Assembly: GCA_016235085.1 (NCBI GenBank)
Contig: JACRMA010000046.1
Location: 1 to 50,764, forward strand
DNA: 50,764 nucleotides
DNA from: Candidatus Zixiibacteriota bacterium
GTDB taxonomy: Bacteria; Zixibacteria; MSB-5A5; WJJR01
Direction of reading: 5' to 3'
Shown here: in pieces, positions 9,187 to 18,152 of the stretch
Position numbering within the stretch: the stretch's first letter is position 1
Layout of the letters: each line of letters begins with the position of its first letter
Notes under the pieces: model-generated
Database searches by the model: none
Told to the model about the DNA's origin: nothing
The model's input: only the letters and a program-made list of their open reading frames with translations
Program-made: the position numbers and the translations under genes

Positions 9187-10542
9187 TCAGGTGAGTATCC
9201 GGTTTTCGAGGTAATCTAGGAAGTCGGCTTTCGTCTTGAAATCTCCGCTGACAACCAAAGCGTTTCTAATCGCAGTCCAGACTGTGATGAAGATCCCGCT
9301 GAGCGTCACTGGGGAGACGTCGATCTCACCATGATGGACAAAGGCGCTCCGCCGTTTGTAGGCATCTTGCACGAGTTCCTTTATTTCTCTGCGGCCAGCT
9401 ACGTCCAGTTCGACGAGGAATGCGAGACGCAACCATAGGTGGACCAGGATTGGCTCTGATTGATCGCGCAGCAGCAGTGTTTCTGCAGCCACGAGAGCGT
9501 ATAGAAGCTTGTCCTGAGTATCCTGGGCCTCTATCGCACGCGCGAAGAGCTGGATTGTATCGAAGACTGTCTCTTCAAAAGCCGTCTTCGTTTTCGTGGT
9601 CAGCAGTTGGCCCGCCAGGTTCCACCCGTGCCGCTCAAATTCCTTCAAGTCCTCGGACATGATCTGGTACGGAAGTGCCGGGGTCTCCATTCCTTCGACA
9701 ATATCGGGCACGGGGTCATCGAAGACCAGCGCATGAGAGGTGGGCACCAGCGTTCTCCCCATCAACCCATAGAAACATGGAACCGCCACGGCACATGCGG
9801 GAGTGAAAAAGCGGAGCACATTGATTGCCATCCGCGCTTCGGTAGTAGCCCTTTGGATCGCTCTTGTTGTCTCCCCTTCAACCTCCATCGAACAGCAGAC
9901 CACACCCTGATATCTCTTCCGAAGTGGCGTCAGTCGTCCCTTGGGAGTCGCGCTGCCATCAGCGGCGAGGGGGGACCGAGACTCCCACTCGTCGAAGAGG
10001 TCCTTCCGGAGATACTCGAACATGATTGCCCCAAGACAGAAGGGCCGATCGATAGTCAAAAAGGAAACAGGAATCGCCACCTTTCTCTTGCGGACATCTC
10101 GACCGGCGCAAGTACTGAGGAACGTGACGAACTGGGTCTCCGGACCGATCTCTCCTCTTACGTGTTTCTCAATCCACTCCAATATCCTGTCCTCGATATA
10201 GTCCACACTCAGAACACTGTTGACAGTGGCAGGCTTGTGCACCTGAGCAACGACCTTCCGGAACTCCTCAAACGCCGAGTTCTCGATCCCAAGAAGTCCC
10301 TGGTCAGTCATGAAGCATCTCCCCACTTGCTTTCCGGACCCATCCACCATCCCCGTTATGACGGGGGTTCCATCGCTCGGAGTGATGATCTCGGTGTGAA
10401 CGTGTGATGCAGACGTTTCCCTAGGCGCTCCCGCAGGTGTTATGCTTCGTGGGATGGGACGCACCATCTCCTTAAGCTGTGACGCCACCTGATTGAAGTG
10501 ACTCGCGGCCTCGGGGGCCAGGTGAAGCTGATATGCCGTCAC
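9187..10542 (-). CDS. HEPN-domain protein, ApeA-like, probable defence RNase
   Basis: 451 residues with no close relative I can name for the N-terminal two thirds. The C-terminal 130 residues are helical and contain YKRRSAFVHHGEID, an R-x4-H motif (Arg398, His403) in the style of Apea-type HEPN domains, where these residues form the RNase active site. HEPN proteins are common in abortive phage defence. The GTG at 10542 is preceded by GGAGGATC, a good ribosome site. It lies 81 nt after the type IIG restriction enzyme on the same strand, so the two may form one defence operon. The N-terminal part (residues 60-330) could be a sensor domain; that is inference. Confidence is high for a gene, moderate for HEPN, low for ApeA itself. 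Confidence 0.6.
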   Translation of the reverse strand: MTAYQLHLAPEAASHFNQVASQLKEMVRPIPRSITPAGAPRETSASHVHTEIITPSDGTPVITGMVDGSGKQVGRCFMTDQGLLGIENSAFEEFRKVVAQVHKPATVNSVLSVDYIEDRILEWIEKHVRGEIGPETQFVTFLSTCAGRDVRKRKVAIPVSFLTIDRPFCLGAIMFEYLRKDLFDEWESRSPLAADGSATPKGRLTPLRKRYQGVVCCSMEVEGETTRAIQRATTEARMAINVLRFFTPACAVAVPCFYGLMGRTLVPTSHALVFDDPVPDIVEGMETPALPYQIMSEDLKEFERHGWNLAGQLLTTKTKTAFEETVFDTIQLFARAIEAQDTQDKLLYALVAAETLLLRDQSEPILVHLWLRLAFLVELDVAGRREIKELVQDAYKRRSAFVHHGEIDVSPVTLSGIFITVWTAIRNALVVSGDFKTKADFLDYLENRILT

Positions 10543-10623
10543 GATCCTCCTGCCCAGCGCTGCGGAGGTCTGCGAAGTCTCGCCTCCGCTAACTGCAGAA
10601 AACTATCCGGGGCCGTAGACATA

Positions 10624-13600
10624 TCACCTCACCATTTGCTCAACCACGGCAATCTCCTCATCGCTCAACCCATACAACTCATATACCAGCCCGTCAATCA
10701 CTTTGTCCGTCGCGTCGATCTGTCGAAGAAGGGCAGTCTTCTCATGGTCTGTTTTCGCCAGAAGCAACTGCCCATGAAGAGCAACCATTTGGTCAGCGAG
10801 GGCCGAAACACGCTCGTGGCGCGCAGCGTCAGGCGTCGAGTCCAGTGTGGGGATCTTCATTGGAAGATTGACAACGTACTGCTTGTTCGCCGAGTAGTAC
10901 CCACCGCGAAATGGCACGCTTCCCTGAACAAAAATGAAATTCATCAACTCGCTGTTCAGGAGTGCCAATAGATATTGGTTGAGATGGGAGAACGCGGGCG
11001 CCAGAATCACACCTCCTACATCAACGTTGTCCAGACAGTAAGCCCCTTCGGAATCATAACCCGCTTGGAGGCGTTGGACAAGGCGCGGTATGGCGATCTT
11101 AGGCCTTGGCTGGAGCGCGATGTTTTGGTCTCGCACAAAACTGTACCATAGCGGGCCTTTCGTGGCCCCCCGGTCCCGACGTGCCAGCAGTTCGCGCGTC
11201 CGCTCGAAGTAATCAAAGGCCAGCGGGAAATCTCGTTTCAGAGTTGCTGGCGGAATGAGTTCCGCAGCCTCGCCCCGAACCCTGTAAGGGTAGATCACGC
11301 GCATCCTTGAACGATGGAGAACGTACCGCGATACGTCTGGGCCGCTCACGATTCCTCTCAACAAGTTGCTCTCGATTCGAAATTCGGACTCCGCAGCACG
11401 CGAATAACACAAGCTGACCTTGCCCTCGTGACGGATGATTTCAACTGAATAGACTTTGTCTGCGCCGGGGATTATTCCTTGGAAGATTCTCTCCGCCACA
11501 TCCCCCAGTTTCACCGGCATCGCCCGCAGCCGTTCGAATAACCCGCTGCCCCGCCCGACGACGAAATTCCAGCCCGCGCGTGTAATCTTCGTGCTCTCAA
11601 CCGCGCCCTCATCTGCCTGCTCGGAGATTCTCCATGCAGGCAGATCATCCACCTTGGCAATCCGTGCTTCATTGCTCGGAGCCTTGCCGAGGAACATCAG
11701 GCAGGTATAGGTCGTCGCACCCGGAAACACTTGCTGGTCGCCGAAGTTGACCACGTGCTCCAGGTGGTGACCGTCAGCCAGAATCTGGCGCAAGGGCTCG
11801 CCGTACTGGGCGTTGAAGAATTTGTGCGGCAAAATGAAGCCGAGCCTGCCTGTCTTGTTCAGCAGGGAGAGAGCGCGTTCGACGAAGACGACATAGATAT
11901 CGTAATTGCCTTTGCCCGCCGACTTATACCGCTCTTTGTAGTACTCGACTTCAAGCGGCGCCCACTCTTTCAGCGCTTGAATCCGGATATAGGGGGGATT
12001 GCCGACAATCACGTCGAATCCCCCACGGCTCATCACGACCGGGAATTGGTCCTTCCAGTCGAAGACATTGACCCGGTAACGATCTGCTTCCCCCAAAAGG
12101 CCAAGCTCCTGCTGTTTATAAAACTCGGGGCCGATGAGGGAATTACCCCACTTGATGTTGTCCCCCAGGTCGGGAAGTGCACGCTCATGCAGAAACTTCA
12201 ATTGGCTGGCGAGTGTTTCGCCTGATTCTCCTTCCAGCACCTTTAGCAGGAGTGAGAGCTTGGTGACTTCCACGGCCTGAATGTCGATGTCGACGCCGTA
12301 GATGTTGGCCAGAAGGATTCGTTTGCGCTCGGCCGTGGTCAACCGCCAGCCGCCCTGGGTGCTATACAGTTTCGGGTTCCTGCCCGTCGCATGCTTCTCC
12401 GGACCATCCGCCAGATAGGTTTTGTGGTGCCAGTCGAGCAGGAACTGATACGCCGCGATGAGAAACGATCCCGACCCGCAAGCCGGATCAAGAACGCGCA
12501 GCTTTGCGACATCCTTAACATTTGTCTCCCCCTGGCCGGACTCAGGATTGAGAATGGCACCCAAGGTATGGGATACGATATAGTCCACGATGTAGCCCGG
12601 AGTGTAGAATACGCCGCCGGCCTTCTTGACTTCTGGCTTGTCTTCGACCACTGCCCGATGGCCACCGGTGAGCCGAATGACCTTACCCAGGAACTGCTCG
12701 TAGACCTGGCCCAGGATGTCTGCGGGGAGGACAGCGAACTCATACGGACTCTCAGGGTAATACAACCGTCTGATGATGTCTTTGAGCGGCTTGTCATCGA
12801 TGGTCAGTTTTGGAGTCAGATCATCCGGCGCCTCGTTGCGGCCCTTTTCGGGTTCGAAATGGAACAGGCCGGAGTTGTACTTGTGATCCGCACTGTAATA
12901 GAGCTCCCTCAGGCGTTTATAGCAGTTCGTGCCGTTGAGCAGCGCGCGTAGCGTTGCGTATTCCTCAACGCCTCGGTCCTCAGCGATCCGCAGGAAGATC
13001 AGGCGGTCAATTGTGCGCTGAACCGCAAAGTTCAGTTCCCGTTGGGTCAATTTGGGATTGCGGAGAGCGATATTGCGGGCCAGCAAATCACGCCAGGATT
13101 CGATTTCCGCCAGGAAGGCGGCATCGACTTCGGCTGTTCCCTTCTTGGCCTTCGTCGATTCCGCGTACTTGTCAAACGATCCCTTCAGGACCGAATCACG
13201 CGAGAAAATTGCTGCGATCTCATCCCAACGGGCGGGATAGTCGGTGTATGTACAGTAGAGAGTCCGCGACTTAGCCGGGTTGTCCGACAGCGACGGCTTT
13301 ACCCTGCAGTCATAAACGGCGAATTCTTCGAAGTCGGTGAGGATGGACAGTGGCAGCTTCGCCGACCAAGCGTATCGACGGAGCTGGTATGCGGCGCTGG
13401 GATCGTCCTTAAGATTGACCGATGGCTTCTTGGCTTCGACAAAGAACTTGCGCGACCCGCCGATCCGGAAACAGTAATCGGGAGCCTTGGTCGCTCCCCC
13501 GACTTTGATTGCATCCTCGTGAATGACGTCCTTGTAAGCTTCCGCATATCCTTGCGCGTTGTTCACGTCCCAACCCAGCGCCCCAAAGAGCGGATCAAGG

Positions 13601-13731
13601 AACTCCCGTCGGAGTTGGGTCTCATTGTACTGGCCGGAACGGTAGGCGTCGCTGTGAGCGGCAAACCGCTCTACGAGATCAAGAATAATTGGCGGAACGG
13701 GCATGAGGGATATATGATCTGCCCTCAGCAC
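10624..13731 (-). CDS. Type IIG restriction-modification enzyme (nuclease, N6-adenine methylase and specificity in one chain)
   Basis: 1035 residues. The N-terminal domain shows a PD-(D/E)xK nuclease pattern, PDYCFRIGGSRKFFVEAKK (Asp85, Glu99, Lys101). A helical linker follows, then methyltransferase motifs: GGVFYTPGYIVDYIV (motif X), VLDPACGSGSFLIAAYQF (motif I, SAM binding) and DVIVGNPPYIRI (motif IV, NPPY, which points to N6-adenine). The C-terminal third resembles the TaqI-like target-recognition part (LNQYLLALLNSELMNFIF, GYYSANKQYVVNLP). Such enzymes methylate and cut their own site and protect against foreign DNA. The GTG at 13731 and the ATG at 13704 are both possible starts; neither has a strong ribosome site. 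It forms a defence pair with the HEPN gene, inserted between the ABC and glycine-cleavage genes. Confidence 0.88.
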   Translation of the reverse strand: MLRADHISLMPVPPIILDLVERFAAHSDAYRSGQYNETQLRREFLDPLFGALGWDVNNAQGYAEAYKDVIHEDAIKVGGATKAPDYCFRIGGSRKFFVEAKKPSVNLKDDPSAAYQLRRYAWSAKLPLSILTDFEEFAVYDCRVKPSLSDNPAKSRTLYCTYTDYPARWDEIAAIFSRDSVLKGSFDKYAESTKAKKGTAEVDAAFLAEIESWRDLLARNIALRNPKLTQRELNFAVQRTIDRLIFLRIAEDRGVEEYATLRALLNGTNCYKRLRELYYSADHKYNSGLFHFEPEKGRNEAPDDLTPKLTIDDKPLKDIIRRLYYPESPYEFAVLPADILGQVYEQFLGKVIRLTGGHRAVVEDKPEVKKAGGVFYTPGYIVDYIVSHTLGAILNPESGQGETNVKDVAKLRVLDPACGSGSFLIAAYQFLLDWHHKTYLADGPEKHATGRNPKLYSTQGGWRLTTAERKRILLANIYGVDIDIQAVEVTKLSLLLKVLEGESGETLASQLKFLHERALPDLGDNIKWGNSLIGPEFYKQQELGLLGEADRYRVNVFDWKDQFPVVMSRGGFDVIVGNPPYIRIQALKEWAPLEVEYYKERYKSAGKGNYDIYVVFVERALSLLNKTGRLGFILPHKFFNAQYGEPLRQILADGHHLEHVVNFGDQQVFPGATTYTCLMFLGKAPSNEARIAKVDDLPAWRISEQADEGAVESTKITRAGWNFVVGRGSGLFERLRAMPVKLGDVAERIFQGIIPGADKVYSVEIIRHEGKVSLCYSRAAESEFRIESNLLRGIVSGPDVSRYVLHRSRMRVIYPYRVRGEAAELIPPATLKRDFPLAFDYFERTRELLARRDRGATKGPLWYSFVRDQNIALQPRPKIAIPRLVQRLQAGYDSEGAYCLDNVDVGGVILAPAFSHLNQYLLALLNSELMNFIFVQGSVPFRGGYYSANKQYVVNLPMKIPTLDSTPDAARHERVSALADQMVALHGQLLLAKTDHEKTALLRQIDATDKVIDGLVYELYGLSDEEIAVVEQMVR

Positions 13732-13783
13732 GTCTATCGCAAGGACTTCTTACTTGTGAAAATCAGCCAGCGGGGCTACAAGA

Positions 13784-13806
13784 AGGGGCGTATGCAATAC
13801 GCCCCT
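13784..13806. repeat. Intergenic palindrome (REP-like hairpin)
   Basis: AGGGGCGTAT and ATACGCCCCT form a perfect 10-bp stem around the loop GCA. It lies between the start of the restriction gene and the stop of gcvPB. On the minus strand it is followed by TTCTTGT, so it may also end the gcv transcript. Hairpins of this GGGGCG style occur as dispersed repeats in many genomes. Confidence 0.65.
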
Positions 13807-13838
13807 ACGATTCCTGTGACGTCCTGGAGAAAGTCTCG

Positions 13839-15296
13839 CTAACCGACGTCGAGGTCGCGGGCGGCGCGGGCTTCGTCGATTTTGCGCACGCGGGTCGTGT
13901 GGGGAGCCGCGTTGACGAAATCGGGATTGGTCTCGACTTCTTTGGCGATCGCCAGGAGTGCTGCGGCGTAGGCGTCGATGCGCTCTTTGCTCTCGGTTTC
14001 CGTCGGTTCGATCATGAGCGCTTCGGGCACGATCAGCGGGAAATAGACGGTCGGCGGATGCACGCCGAAATCGAGGAGTCGCTTGGCAATCTGTCCGCCG
14101 CGGACACCGTTCTTCTTTTGCCGGGAGGCTGAGGCGACAAACTCGTGCATACACGGACCGGCGTGCGGGATATCGTAGGCGTCCTTGATCAGGGTGCGGA
14201 GGTAATTGGCGTTGAGGATCGAATCTTCCGCCACCCGTTTGAGGCCGGGCGCACCGAGCGAACGGATGTATGTGTATGCGCGCACCAGGACGCCGAAGTT
14301 GCCGAAGAAGGTGTGGACCGAGCCAATCGAGAGCGGATCGGGACTCTGACGTTTGAATTGCACGATGCCGTTGGTCTCCGAGCGGACAATTGCCGGTCCG
14401 GGCAGGAATGGGATCAGATGTTTCTTCACACCGACCGCTGCGGCGCCGGGTCCGCCTCCACCATGGGGCGTCGAAAACGTCTTGTGCAGATTCAGGTGCA
14501 GTACATCGAAGCCCATGTCGCCCGCACGCGCCAGACCCAGAAGAGCATTCGTATTGGCGCCGTCGTTGTAGACCAGCGCGCCCTTCGCATGCGCCATGTC
14601 GACGATGCGTTTGATCTCACGCTCAAAAAGACCGAGCGTGTTCGGGTTGGTCAGCATGATGCAGGCGGTGGTTTCGTTGAGAACCGACGCGAGCACGTCG
14701 GGATCAACCAAACCATCGGCGTTCGATTTGATCGGAACCGGCTCGAAACCTGAGAGGGTCACGGACGCCGGATTGGTACCGTGTGACGAGTCGGGGATGA
14801 TCACGGTGCGGCGGTTTTCGCCGCGCTGCCGATGGTAGGCGCGGGCGATCAGTAGTCCCACCATTTCACCCTGGGCACCAGCAGACGGCTGCAGGCGAAC
14901 GTCATCCATGCCGGTAATCTCGGCCAGATCCTGCGCCAGTTCCCACATCAATTGGAGTGCCCCCTGACAGTCGGCGTCCGGAGTCTCCGGATGCAATCCG
15001 ACAAAACCGGGAAGCGACGCCGCGCGGTCGTTGATCTTGGGGTTGTACTTCATGGTGCACGACCCCAGCGGGTAGGTGTCCTTGTCGATGTGGTGATTCA
15101 ACGTCGACAGCTGGATGTAATGCCGCACGACTTCCGGCTCGGAGACCTCGGGCCAGTCGATTGCGGATTCGCGCAGGAATTCCGCAGGTATCTGCCAGGA
15201 TTTATCCGAGGCCGCCACGCCGGGAGCCGGGGGCATCACCCCGATGGTGTTTTCGTGCGAAATATCAAATATCGTCTTGCCCAGTTTCAAATCCAT
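13839..15296 (-). CDS. gcvPB: Glycine dehydrogenase (decarboxylating) subunit 2, P-protein
   Basis: One half of the PLP-dependent P-protein of the glycine cleavage system, which decarboxylates glycine and loads the aminomethyl group on lipoyl-GcvH. NLHKTFSTPHGGGGPGAAAV holds the PLP lysine (Lys272). YPLGSCTMKYNPKIND, LQPSAGAQGEM and IIPDSSHGTNPASV are conserved in the family. 485 residues is the usual size of the split form, and subunit 1 is encoded upstream at 16252-17667. It ends in TAG. The thioredoxin-like TPR gene is interposed between the two halves (30 nt before this start), so the cluster is gcvH-gcvPA-trx-gcvPB. No gcvT gene lies in the window. Confidence 0.95.
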   Translation of the reverse strand: MDLKLGKTIFDISHENTIGVMPPAPGVAASDKSWQIPAEFLRESAIDWPEVSEPEVVRHYIQLSTLNHHIDKDTYPLGSCTMKYNPKINDRAASLPGFVGLHPETPDADCQGALQLMWELAQDLAEITGMDDVRLQPSAGAQGEMVGLLIARAYHRQRGENRRTVIIPDSSHGTNPASVTLSGFEPVPIKSNADGLVDPDVLASVLNETTACIMLTNPNTLGLFEREIKRIVDMAHAKGALVYNDGANTNALLGLARAGDMGFDVLHLNLHKTFSTPHGGGGPGAAAVGVKKHLIPFLPGPAIVRSETNGIVQFKRQSPDPLSIGSVHTFFGNFGVLVRAYTYIRSLGAPGLKRVAEDSILNANYLRTLIKDAYDIPHAGPCMHEFVASASRQKKNGVRGGQIAKRLLDFGVHPPTVYFPLIVPEALMIEPTETESKERIDAYAAALLAIAKEVETNPDFVNAAPHTTRVRKIDEARAARDLDVG

Positions 15297-15325
15297 GGTT
15301 TCAGCCTCGATGATGCTCGGGATAT

Positions 15326-16222
15326 TCAGCCGCTTGTCTTTGCGGCGTTGCTGTCGGCCGGGGCTTCGAGGAGTTTGATCTGATCTTTGACCCAGCCAAC
15401 CTGCGATGACCCGGAGAATTCGTCTAGAAATGCCTTATAGAATTTCAACGCCTGCTTTTTGTCGCCGGCCTTGGCGTAGAGCCAGGGGATGTAAGTTTCC
15501 GCATCCTCGCGCATCTTCGAGCCGGGGAACTTCTTGATGAATTTGCGGAAGCTTTCGATGGACTTGTACCAGTTCTTCTCTTTTCGGTCCATGACGGCGA
15601 GTTCGAACATCGCTTTATCGGTGACCTTGGAACCATTATCGGGATCGGAGATCATGATCTGCTGGATTTGTACCCGGGCCATATCGAAGTCGCCGCGGCC
15701 CTCGTATTTCATGACCAACTGAAACCGGATTCCCAAGTCCTGTGGATTTTCGCGCGACTTGGTTTCCAGTGCGGCTTTGGTCCCGGTCCCCTCGAGGTAA
15801 TCTTCGATTGTGGCAATGAACTCCTCGGGCCGGAGATAGCCGACGATCCGATCCACCTCGGCGCCGGTCTTGTCAAAGAGGATGACGGTGGGGTAGCCAT
15901 TGACACCGTATTTCATGGCATTGGTGGTATCGACCTCGGCGTTGATGCGCACGAAATAGAAGCGTGAGCCAAGTGCAATGACTCGTGCGTCGGTGAACGT
16001 GGATTCATCCTGCACTTTGCACCACTTGCACCAGTCAGTAAAGAAATCGGCGATGACTTGCCGGCCGGAGTCGGCCGCCGCCTTCATCGCGGCTTCGAGT
16101 TTCAGATTCCACGTGATCGAGTCGGAATGTGCCACATCCGTATTGGAGGCGGCCTGCGCGACTCCGGGCAGGAATGCCAGGCAGAAGACGAGAACGGCAA
16201 CTGTTGAAAGCGACTTGATCAT
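15326..16222 (-). CDS. Secreted thioredoxin-like protein with TPR tail
   Basis: From the ATG at 16222 the protein has a clean signal peptide (MIKSLSTVAVLVFCLAFLPG, then VAQA before the cleavage site), so it acts outside the cytoplasm. Next is a thioredoxin-like fold with FFTDWCKWCKV (Cys65 and Cys68, CxxC) and the cis-proline loop GVNGYPTVILFDKTG, close to the DUF255/thioredoxin_7 group. The C-terminal half (from about residue 155) has TPR-like repeats (LVMKYEGRGDFDMARVQIQQ, WYKSIESFRKFIKKFPGSK, LYAKAGDKKQALKFYKAFLD). It may be a periplasmic thiol-disulfide protein working with a partner held by the TPRs. Its place between the two gcvP halves is unexpected and is probably positional only. Confidence 0.8.
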   Translation of the reverse strand: MIKSLSTVAVLVFCLAFLPGVAQAASNTDVAHSDSITWNLKLEAAMKAAADSGRQVIADFFTDWCKWCKVQDESTFTDARVIALGSRFYFVRINAEVDTTNAMKYGVNGYPTVILFDKTGAEVDRIVGYLRPEEFIATIEDYLEGTGTKAALETKSRENPQDLGIRFQLVMKYEGRGDFDMARVQIQQIMISDPDNGSKVTDKAMFELAVMDRKEKNWYKSIESFRKFIKKFPGSKMREDAETYIPWLYAKAGDKKQALKFYKAFLDEFSGSSQVGWVKDQIKLLEAPADSNAAKTSG

Positions 16223-16251
16223 GGCCGTATGCGAGAACACCATAACTATGA

Positions 16252-17667
16252 TTACCGCCGCTCTGAGGCTGTCATATCCCGGCCGGAGTATGACGCCGAC
16301 TTCGTGGACGTATCGGTCGCCGTGCCGGAGGCGGCGCTGCGCAATTCCTCGACCAGCCGATCCAGCATCGCCGGCGCGTGACGCTCTGTCACACTGACCA
16401 AAAGACGGCGATCAAAACCCGGGAAGCGTCCACCGAGCTCGATACCGCCGATGATTCCGCGGCGGCGCAACTGATCAAGAACCACTCGGGCCGCCACCGG
16501 CGCCTCGACAACAAACTCATTGAAGAACGAAGCGCCGAAGGGGATGGAGTAGCCTTTGAGACCGGCGATGCGCGAGGCGAGATAATGCGCCCGATCGGAG
16601 CAGGTCCGGGCCAATTGGGCGATACCCTGTTTGCCCAAAAGGGACATGTAGATGGCCGCGCGCGTCGCGAGCAGGGCCTGCGCCGTGCAAATGTTGGACG
16701 TGGCCTTTTCACGGCGGATGTGCTGCTCGCGAGTCTGCAGCGTCATCACGTAGGCGGTCTGTCCGAGTGCATCGACCGAACGGCCGATCAACCGTCCCGG
16801 AAGCCGGCGAATGAATTCCTTCTTGATTGCAAAGAGCCCAAGAAGCGGTCCACCAAATGAGGGAGGATTGCCAAGCGATTGGCCTTCACCGACCGCGATG
16901 TCGGCGCCACAGTCTCCGGGAGGCTTGATCAGTCCCAGGGAGATGGGATAGAAGACCGTGATGAAGAGTGCCCCGTGGCGATGGGCCACATTGGCTCCTT
17001 CATCCCATCGCTCGAGCGAGCCAAAGTAATTCGGCGAAGGCATGATCACGGCCGCCGTCTGATCGTCGGTTAACGCGCTGAGTTTGGCGAAATCGGTGCG
17101 TCCGTCGCTGCCGATGGCAACGTCGATCGCGGTATTCTGTGCCGAGAGGTAGGTGTCGAGCACGCTGCGGAACCGGGGATTCAACGTACCGGCGATGATC
17201 AGCTTTCTCCGGCCGGTCTGGGCGATGGCGACCAGCGCGGCCTCGGCCAGGGCGGATCCGACGTCGTAGAGCGAAGCCTGGGCGACTTCCATGCCGGTCA
17301 GGCGGCGAATCATCGATTGGAATTCATAGGTCGCCTGCAGTGTCCCCTGCGCGACTTCCGGCTGGTAGGGCGTGTAGGCGGTGTAGAATTCCGATCGGAA
17401 CGAGACCGCATCAACCGCCGCGGGGACATGGTGATTATAGATGCCTCCGCCGAGAAACGAGATCACATCAGGGGCGGCGGCATTTTGTCCGGCCAAAGAT
17501 TCCAGCAGCGAATCCACTTCAGACTGTGACAGGCCGTCCGGCAGACGCAATGGGGTCTTCTGGCGGACATCGGCCGGTATAGCCTTGAACAGCTCGTCGA
17601 GACTCCGGACGCCGATTGCGGCCAGCATCTCGCGGCGTGACTGATCAGTATGTGATGTGTATTCCAT
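16252..17667 (-). CDS. gcvPA: Glycine dehydrogenase (decarboxylating) subunit 1, P-protein
   Basis: Partner half of GcvPB. MLAAIGVRSLDELFKAIPAD, DVISFLGGGIYNHHVPAAVD, FYTAYTPYQPEVAQGTLQ and VGEGQSLGNPPSFGGPLLG are the standard landmarks of the N-terminal P-protein half. 471 residues is slightly longer than usual; the last ~20 are Ser/Thr-rich (TATDTSTKSASYSGRDMT). It follows gcvH by 29 nt and precedes the thioredoxin-like gene by 29 nt, so one transcript is likely. The subunits form a heterotetramer that takes glycine and the lipoyl arm of GcvH. Confidence 0.95.
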   Translation of the reverse strand: MEYTSHTDQSRREMLAAIGVRSLDELFKAIPADVRQKTPLRLPDGLSQSEVDSLLESLAGQNAAAPDVISFLGGGIYNHHVPAAVDAVSFRSEFYTAYTPYQPEVAQGTLQATYEFQSMIRRLTGMEVAQASLYDVGSALAEAALVAIAQTGRRKLIIAGTLNPRFRSVLDTYLSAQNTAIDVAIGSDGRTDFAKLSALTDDQTAAVIMPSPNYFGSLERWDEGANVAHRHGALFITVFYPISLGLIKPPGDCGADIAVGEGQSLGNPPSFGGPLLGLFAIKKEFIRRLPGRLIGRSVDALGQTAYVMTLQTREQHIRREKATSNICTAQALLATRAAIYMSLLGKQGIAQLARTCSDRAHYLASRIAGLKGYSIPFGASFFNEFVVEAPVAARVVLDQLRRRGIIGGIELGGRFPGFDRRLLVSVTERHAPAMLDRLVEELRSAASGTATDTSTKSASYSGRDMTASERR

Positions 17668-17696
17668 GGGCCCTGGGGTCTGGGTTGCAAATGCGA

Positions 17697-18077
17697 TTAA
17701 TGGGAGGCGATCATTTCACCGTACTCGGCGGCGGACAAAAGCTTCTTGGCTTCCTCGGGATCACTCATGCGGATCTTGATCATCCAACCGGCGCCATAAC
17801 AATCGGAGTTTACCAGGATCGCTTCCTCGAGCAGCTTTTGATTGACGGCGACGATTTCGCCTGAAACGGGCGCGTAGAGTTCCGCCACCGTCTTGACGGC
17901 TTCAATCGTTCCGAACGGCGCACCGGCCACAACCTTTGTACCCTTGGCGGGCAATTCGACGAAGACAATATCACCCAATTCGTTCTGGGCGAAGTCGGTG
18001 ACGCCGACGGTCGCGTCCTGGCCATCCATACTCAGCCACTCGTGTTCTTTCGTGTACAACAGGTTATCCTTAATCAC
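17697..18077 (-). CDS. gcvH: Glycine cleavage system H protein
   Basis: Lipoyl carrier of the glycine cleavage system. YTKEHEWLSMDGQDATVGVT opens the fold and GTIEAVKTVAELYAPVSGE carries the lipoylated Lys62. The frame is open to 18152, but the GTG at 18077 is preceded by GGGAGGGAC at correct spacing and matches the family N-terminus, giving 126 residues, the standard size. The accC stop lies 75 nt upstream. No glycine riboswitch could be made out in that gap. Confidence 0.95.
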   Translation of the reverse strand: MIKDNLLYTKEHEWLSMDGQDATVGVTDFAQNELGDIVFVELPAKGTKVVAGAPFGTIEAVKTVAELYAPVSGEIVAVNQKLLEEAILVNSDCYGAGWMIKIRMSDPEEAKKLLSAAEYGEMIASH

Positions 18078-18152
18078 AGTCCCTCCCGGATAGACCGGCA
18101 AAATAGTCACGCCGCTTCCGAGGTGCAAGCGCCGCTGCATAGCAGTTGTCAA

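Noticed and set aside
18078..18152. Glycine riboswitch before gcvH
   Set aside because: The 75-nt gap is too short and shows none of the known conserved blocks.
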